In this document: positions 53,249-60,790 of the stretch, piece by piece
Numbering within the stretch: position 1 is the first letter of the stretch
How the letters are laid out: every line of letters starts with the position of its first letter
Assembly: GCF_036323735.1 (NCBI RefSeq)
Contig: NC_086021.1
Location: forward strand, 127,735,976 to 127,799,975
Direction: 5' to 3'
Source: Rattus norvegicus
Lineage: Eukaryota > Chordata > Mammalia > Rodentia > Muridae
Length of the DNA stretch: 64,000 nucleotides
Translations under genes and position numbers: made by a program
The notes under the pieces: model-generated
What the model was told of the DNA's origin: nothing
The model's input: only the letters and a program-made list of their open reading frames with translations
The model's database searches: none

Positions 53249-56200
53249 CCTGAATCAAATTCCTAGTCCAAACTACCAGAACCTATAATGACATGGTCTC
53301 ACATTTAAATAAAAGCTTTCACCTTAACCTAGTCTAGGTGTATGGGAAGGCGTGACTAGCCAGTCCTTGACTCTAAGAAACAGTGACCATTGATTTCTTC
53401 ACTCAGGAATTTTTACAAACAAGATTAAAATGGAGAGGAGATTTGGAGATGCAGGGAATCATGGAATTGACCTGGTCTAGCTGCTTTCAGAGGTATGCAA
53501 CATAGGTTTTTCAGGCTAGAGCTCATGGCTCTTGGGCACTGTGTGCCTTTCAACATTCCCTTAAGGAGGGAAGCATTCAGATTACCTGTGTATCTTTGCA
53601 ATCTCTAGAAGTCAGCAAAGCATATACAGGTTTGACAGAACAATCAGTCTTAGACATTAATTCTATATACCCTGTATAACTTGCACACATCATTGCATTC
53701 TGACAACTACAACTGTATTCTTACTGGCAATCACCATTGCATTGTGTCTGATGAGGGCTTGCAATCAACAGTGCTCAGCCTCAGTCCTGCTGAGACTCTT
53801 CAATCTGACCTGGTTTTAATCTCTACCAACCACATGGTGTGACCATGACTTTGGTAAGTAAGCACTGGTGCCTACTATGCAGGAAAGCCATTGGTTTTTT
53901 TTCTTCATCTGTGAAAGGAGGCACCACTACTTAGACTTTCAGCTTGTTACTGTGATCTTTTTTTTTAAAACTTTATTTATGTTGTATATATAAGTACACT
54001 GTAGCTGTCTTCAAACACACCAGGGGATGTGATGGTTTGCACATGCTTGGCCCAGGGAGTGGCACTATTAGTAGGTGTGGCCTTGTTGGAGGAAGTGTGT
54101 CACTGTGGGGGTGGGCTTGAAGACTCTCCTCCTAGCTGCCTGGGAATGCTCAGTCTGTTCCTGGCTTCCTTTGTGTGAAGATGTAGAACTTAACTCCTCC
54201 TGCACCATGCCTGCCTGGATACTGCAATGCTGCCATGCTCCTGCCTTGATGATAATGGATTGAACCTCTAAACCTGTAAGCCAGCCCAAAGTAAATGTCG
54301 TCCTTTATAAAACTTATATTGGTCATGGTGTCTGTTCACAGCAATAAAACTCTAATTAAGATAGAGGGTATCAGCTCACATTATGGATAGTTGTGACATC
54401 ATGTGGTGGCTGGGAATTGAACTCAGAACCTCTGGAAGAACAATCAGTGTTCTTAACCACTGAGCCATCTCTCCAGCTACTGTGATCCTAAAAGGAGGCT
54501 TTACCCAAAGGTTTCTAGGTAAACATCAGTGATTTATGAAACCCAGCGGATTTTGCACATTTATACATTTTAGCCCTGTGGATTGATTCAGAGTTTTTCC
54601 TCTAATAACCGAAATGTCCTGCAAACCAAGATTTCATGACACATAACTTTAGGTCCAAATAAGCAGATACATCCTTCAACTCTATAATCACTGGTTATTT
54701 CAGTAACAACTATGTCATGCTGAACTTTGATCTCTGCCAATCTTTCTCTTCAGAGAGGATCCTGAGAAATGTATAACTTCAAAGTCATAAGAATCCTATA
54801 TTATGTTACCCACAATTACTGAACCTTTCCTGAACTTAGTCATTAACCAATTAGTGTAATAAGCCATTCTGCTAATAACTCTTATATCTTAAACCTACCT
54901 CTTATAAATTTCAAAATGTACTGACTAATTTTCATAGTACAGAATTTGTTAAGTGTAGTTCCTTTAGCTCTCAGATCTAGAGATTTTAAACTTGCAAAAG
55001 CAGAATTTATATGCCTAACACTCTGTTAGGTATGTAACATTTGTTACTTGTTTAGTCTTAACAAACCTACCAGATAAGCAGTTATTATTGTTTGATTTTA
55101 TTTGAGGTAAATATTACATATTTTAACATACTGTCATAACTTTAACAATGTTACTGAGCATAATTCAATGGAATGTGACACCAAAACTTTTTTTGAGACA
55201 AGGTCTCTCAGGCTGACCTTTAACCTGTGCTTAAGATATTGTTACTTCAGGTTCCTAAGTAGCTGGGACTAGACAAACACCCCTGTGCCCAGCTGCACAA
55301 GGCTAACCACCGAAAAGTAGACCCTTGTTTACTGGGCAATAAAACTCCACCTCTCCTTCCCACCACCACTTGAAAACTTAACCTACTTCCTGTTTCCAGA
55401 GATTTGTTGTCTACTGTGGACATTTCACATCAATGGATGAATTAAACAATATATTTCCTTTCAGATCTGACTGGTCTCATAATCTTCAAAGTTATCTATG
55501 TTATGGCATATACTAGTACTTCAGTTTTGTGAATGAATAACATTACAATTTACAGGCACAAAATCTTGTCTATTCACTCCTTCTTGGAGTCTGAACCTTG
55601 GGAGCATCCCAATTCGAGAAATTAATTAAATTTAGAAAGCATTTGGCTATTGTTTATTCTTTTATACCTCTTTTCTCCTCAGACTTCCATTATATGCACA
55701 CTGGTCCACATGATAGATGCATAGGTCTCCAAGGCTCTGTTTTCAGTCCTTGCTCTCTAGTCCTCTGAACAGGTAACTTCAACTGACCATCTCTGGATGG
55801 GTTCTTCTACCTGCTCAAATGGCGACAGCCCTGATCAGTCTCTTACTTTAGTCAATGCTATTTTCAGCTTCATGGTTTCCAGTGTTATTTTGTGACAGGG
55901 TGCCACCAAGTAATCCAGGCTGATCTCAATGTTACTGAAACCCTCCTGTTTCAGCCTCCCAAGTGCTAGCTTACAGCACCTACAGGAATATAAGTCACTA
56001 TATGTATCTTGGCTTTGTAATTTCCACTTATTCCTTTTTATAACTTTTATCTGTTTCTTCCTGATTTCCCTTAGCTTTTTGTCTAACATTCCCTTTCATT
56101 CTTTTGAACACATTTTAAAAAGTTCAAAGTCTTTCTTACATTTCTTACAATTTCTAAAAAGAAATTTTATTTTAGAATTCATTTAAATTAGAAATTGCAT

Positions 56201-59200
56201 TTAAATTTGCCACTTTCTTTGCATAACTCATAGTTGTTTACAGAAAACAAGAACATTCTAGATGAAAGAAGATCCTGCCCATCACTGAAGGCAGAAGGGG
56301 ACAGGTGTTCTAAAGTTTTATTTGCTTAGTGGCTTTTCTTAAAATATTTGTGTAAATTCCATACAAAAAGTCCTGTGTGGCTCCCAACATCTGTGCTTGT
56401 TCATTTGCCTACCTGTCTCCTTCCTTCCTGTCACTGTTTTCAGTTCTGGAGGTTGAATCTATGACCTCATGCTGGTAAAGTAAACATTCTACCCTAAGCT
56501 ACAGCCCCAGCCAAGTCTTGCAACTGACAGACTGGCTACTACTTCAGTAAGATTTCCTAAACACCAGGAGCTAAAAAGATAAAGAGAAAAGGTCCAGTCC
56601 TAGTTCTTGCAAACTGAGACAAGCCTTTACTCTGTGTGTGCAGTCAGAAGGCCAGCCAGCATCAAAGCTAGCTTAGTCTCTTCAAAGCAGTGTCCTATCC
56701 TGGATACACAAGAGCTCTTCAAATTATCTCCTTCTGTTCCTGCTCTTTACAGGTTTTGTACTCTCACCTATTGCTTACCCATTCTCCCTATGATGCTGCA
56801 GCCCAGAGTTTTTGTCTCTAAATATACTTAGCAAAACAACCAAGATGCCACTTGGCCTTGGGAATGCTGCGTCAAGCAGAACATAGGCAAGTCAGGGATC
56901 TGTCAGTCCAGACAAAAACATAGCCACAATCCTTTAGTAAATTCTGTATTTACATCCCTGGCACCAACAATTTATCCAGAACTCATGCTGCCTGATCTGG
57001 GAAGCAATAGGTGGTGATTTAAACACCATAGCACTCTACCACAGCAATGAGGCAGCTTCTTGCTTCAGTGAGACGGCTCACCAGTTAAGACGCTTGCTTG
57101 CAGAATCCCAGTGACCTAATTTTGATTCCCCAGAACCCATATAAAGGTAGAGAAACCTAGCTCTATAAAATTGTCCTCTGACCTCCACTTGTGCACCATG
57201 ACATGAATGCACTACCCCAGCTAACAGATCAACGAAAGTTGCATGTGGTGATCTAAACACAGATGCTCTGAAAGATATACTACATGGGTAATTCTGTCTC
57301 TGATACATTCTATATTCAATGAAGTAATAAGCTGTGAGAATTATCACAAAACTTAGCATGCTATTATCAAACTATCATTAATCATGCTCCTTGGCACTCA
57401 CCCAAATGAACTGGAAATCTATATCCATACCACCTCACACAAATGTTCACAGCTAAAACTTAAAAGTAATTAAAATGTCCTTCAAAGGTGAATGATTACC
57501 AGACAGTGAAATACTACTCACTCTAAAGAGTAATGAGCTACCTAACCACCAGAAAATACTTAAAAACTTCAAATGTACATTACAGAGAAGACAATCTGAA
57601 AAAGCTATAGTCATTTGACTATGATCAGGTGATACTCCAGAAAATGTAGAACTACATAAACAGTAAAAAGATCAGCAATTTGTCAGGAATTAGGAAGGAT
57701 GGAGAGATGAAAGGCAAAGAACTGAGAATTGTTAAAGCCCTGAAGCTACCTCGTATAAAGGTATCATGGTGGAAATGTCATTGTACAGTTATCAATGGGA
57801 TCTATAACACAGTCAACATTATGCAAACAAGTCTGGCCTAGAATCTACAGAGATCTACCTACCTCTGAATGCTGGGATTAAATTTTTATGATCAACTATA
57901 TGCCAGCCACAAGAAAAGGCAAAACAGGCTTAGAGGTCCCCCAAAAATCCATTTGCTTGAGCTGACTGGCAAGTTGCTAAAATCCTCTATTCTAAGGGGT
58001 TGGCTCTGACTTGACATAGAATCACTCAGTTACAACACTTGTCAAAACCATTCAATATAAACTGTTAACAATCACAGCTGCCTGGTATGACATAAGCAGT
58101 TGTACGTATCAAGAAGCTGAACAAAAAGATAAAAGGAAAAAAATTATACAATGGAGAGCCTCTGTTGACTCTGAACTCTAAAGTACCCCTGGAAATCTGA
58201 CAGCCACACACATGACATGTGCAGGGCTATGCATAGACCCAGGAAAGAACTGAGAAGGCCCTCATCACTCATCCCTGATAGGCCTTAGTGCTTTAAGCAG
58301 ACAGGAAGAAAGGTTAAGGCAAAAGTGTTAAAGTGGGAAAGAAGCCCCACACAAGGTCATTTATTATACAATTAGTAACTGAGGACAGAGACTATGGGAG
58401 AGGGGCAGTGTAGACTGACAGTGGGGACAGACTTTCAGAGCTAAGAATTCTGAAGCTCAACACTAGTGGTTTTATAACCTGTGAATACACTTAAGCCCAC
58501 CAAGTTTTATACTTCAAAAGGGTAACTGTGTGATATATAGTATATTTAACAAAATTGTTACAAAACTAAAGACAAAAGGCAGGAATGTGGTCCAGGCCTG
58601 CAATCCCAGCACTTAGGAGGCTTGCGTGGTCTATAAAGTCAGATTTGTGAAGTGAAGAAAGCCCAAAATCTAAAAAATTAAAATTTAAAACTTTAACAGC
58701 TTTGTGAAAAAGATGATCTAAAACAATTGCTATATATTTTCTCTATATTTTAGACTGGAAATGTTCTTAAGGAATTAGTAGTATGTTCTTTTACTAAAAA
58801 AATCATATGCATGTGTGTCTATGTTAATGTCTGCCAAATGTGTATGAGTACCCATAGCAGCCAGAAAGAGGTGTCGAGCTAGAGTTACAGGTGGCTGTGC
58901 GCCAGCTGAGACTGCTGGGAACCAAAGAGAATGTGAGTCCTTTGGAAGAGCAGCAAGTACTCTTAACTGCGGAGTTGACTCTCTGGCCCCCAGAAAATAG
59001 TTATAAATGAGCCTCCACCCAACTGTATTTATAAAAGTAACTAGTTTTGGCCTTGTTTCAATTTCCTAAAGTTTCTTCCAATTATATTCTATCACAGATA
59101 ATTCAGACTAGGTTTAAATTTTTTGAACTGGTTTCTTGTTTACAAATATTTATTGATGGAGGGGAAGGATTCCCAAGATAATACAGGATTTTGGTGTTGT

Positions 59201-60744
59201 TGTTTAAAAAAAATCTAGAAAATACAAAGAAGAAATAAAAACCACTCATAGTGTCACCTAGAAATAGCCATTACCACTATTTTGGTGTGCAGTTTCTAGT
59301 CTTAATTTCCTTCTTAAATGTTACAACAGCAAAAGAAAACTATTCAAACATCAAACATATACACTACTGCCCCAAATGCCTAAATACTTACAATTTTGTC
59401 TCCAGTAAAGGTAAGATTTGTTGCATTCTCCTTAGCCTTTAAACATTAAAAAAGAAAAGAAAATTAAGAAAATTAACTTACAGTTTTTACATTGCTCACA
59501 GAAATATATAAGGATAAATAATTACCTCCTGTTTTTCTCCTAAAAGAGGAAGTCGATGCATAAGATCCCCAGAAAAGCTCTATAAAACAATTAAATTGAA
59601 GATGTATAAATAACAAAACTGTAGGACAAAATACTTAGAAATGGTTAAAGCAAAGCATACACCATTGTAGTAAAAAAATAACATCATCAGCAGACAAAAA
59701 AATTTCCAATGAATTAGAAATGAGTGGAGAAAACTCTGCTGAGCATGGCCTGGCTCGCAGTCTTTCCATGCAGGGCAACTACGAATGTCAAATCCTTGGA
59801 CACTCAGGTGTGTCTGAGTGAGGGAGGGGACATCAGCAGAATGAGGAACGAGCCTTAGGTCATTAGGAGTTGAGGTATTTTCCTTCCTCAGCAATTGGAT
59901 TGTGCAATCCGATGCTTCTATTAGACTGAAGGCAGGAACCCTTACCAACAGAGGTGTAGCCTATGGCTCTAAAAAGACTATAGCAGACCTGAGAGTAACA
60001 GGATGCAGCAAGCAGCTTTCTATAATCAAATCCAACCAACCCTTCAAGATGAAGAGAGAATTACTTGATGTTACAGTTTCTTCTGTTTGCCATCAATCTT
60101 GTATCATTTAAACATTTTTCTACTTACTCCATAAGGTCTAAGCTATGACAAGACCCTCAAAATTAATTATCACTCATCTGTCAATTATTAAATTATAATC
60201 CTCAATCCGCTACTTGTAGAAACTGAACAGATACCCTGCCTTCTGCTGCACTGTTTGCTACTTTGCAGCATCTGCTAAGTGTCTCCAAGCAAATGAAACA
60301 AAGACAAAGTGAAGCTGCTGCTAACAGACTTTCCTATACTCTAAACATTTTCCATCCAAAAACTGGTGCTATCTGCCATTTCTAAAATTAAAAAACAAAA
60401 AAACAAAAACCAAAAAAAAAAACAAAAACCAAAAAAAAAAAAAAAAAAAACAAAAACAACTGAATTTGAGGTATGGGCAATGGATCAGAGGGGAAAATGC
60501 TTGATGTTCAAGCATGCTGACCTCATCTTGGAGCCCCAGCAACCACATACAAAGCAAAGCATGGTGGTATGAGTTTGCAACCCCACCCAAGGAGTTCACC
60601 TGCCACCCCATTTACCAAAAGCAACAAGTATTGGGTACCATGAGTAACACTGTCTCAAAAAATAAAGTAAAATAAAGTGAAATAAGGTAGAAGTGAATGA
60701 AGACAGACTATGTCAAACTCTGGCCTCCACTTGTAAACGCATGG

Positions 60745-60790
<46 letters not shown>

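Noticed and set aside
59580..59948. 122-codon minus-strand frame next to Tmem87a exon 5
   Set aside because: It lies just upstream of the exon 5 acceptor, in intron. The product has no recognisable domain and no splice connection.
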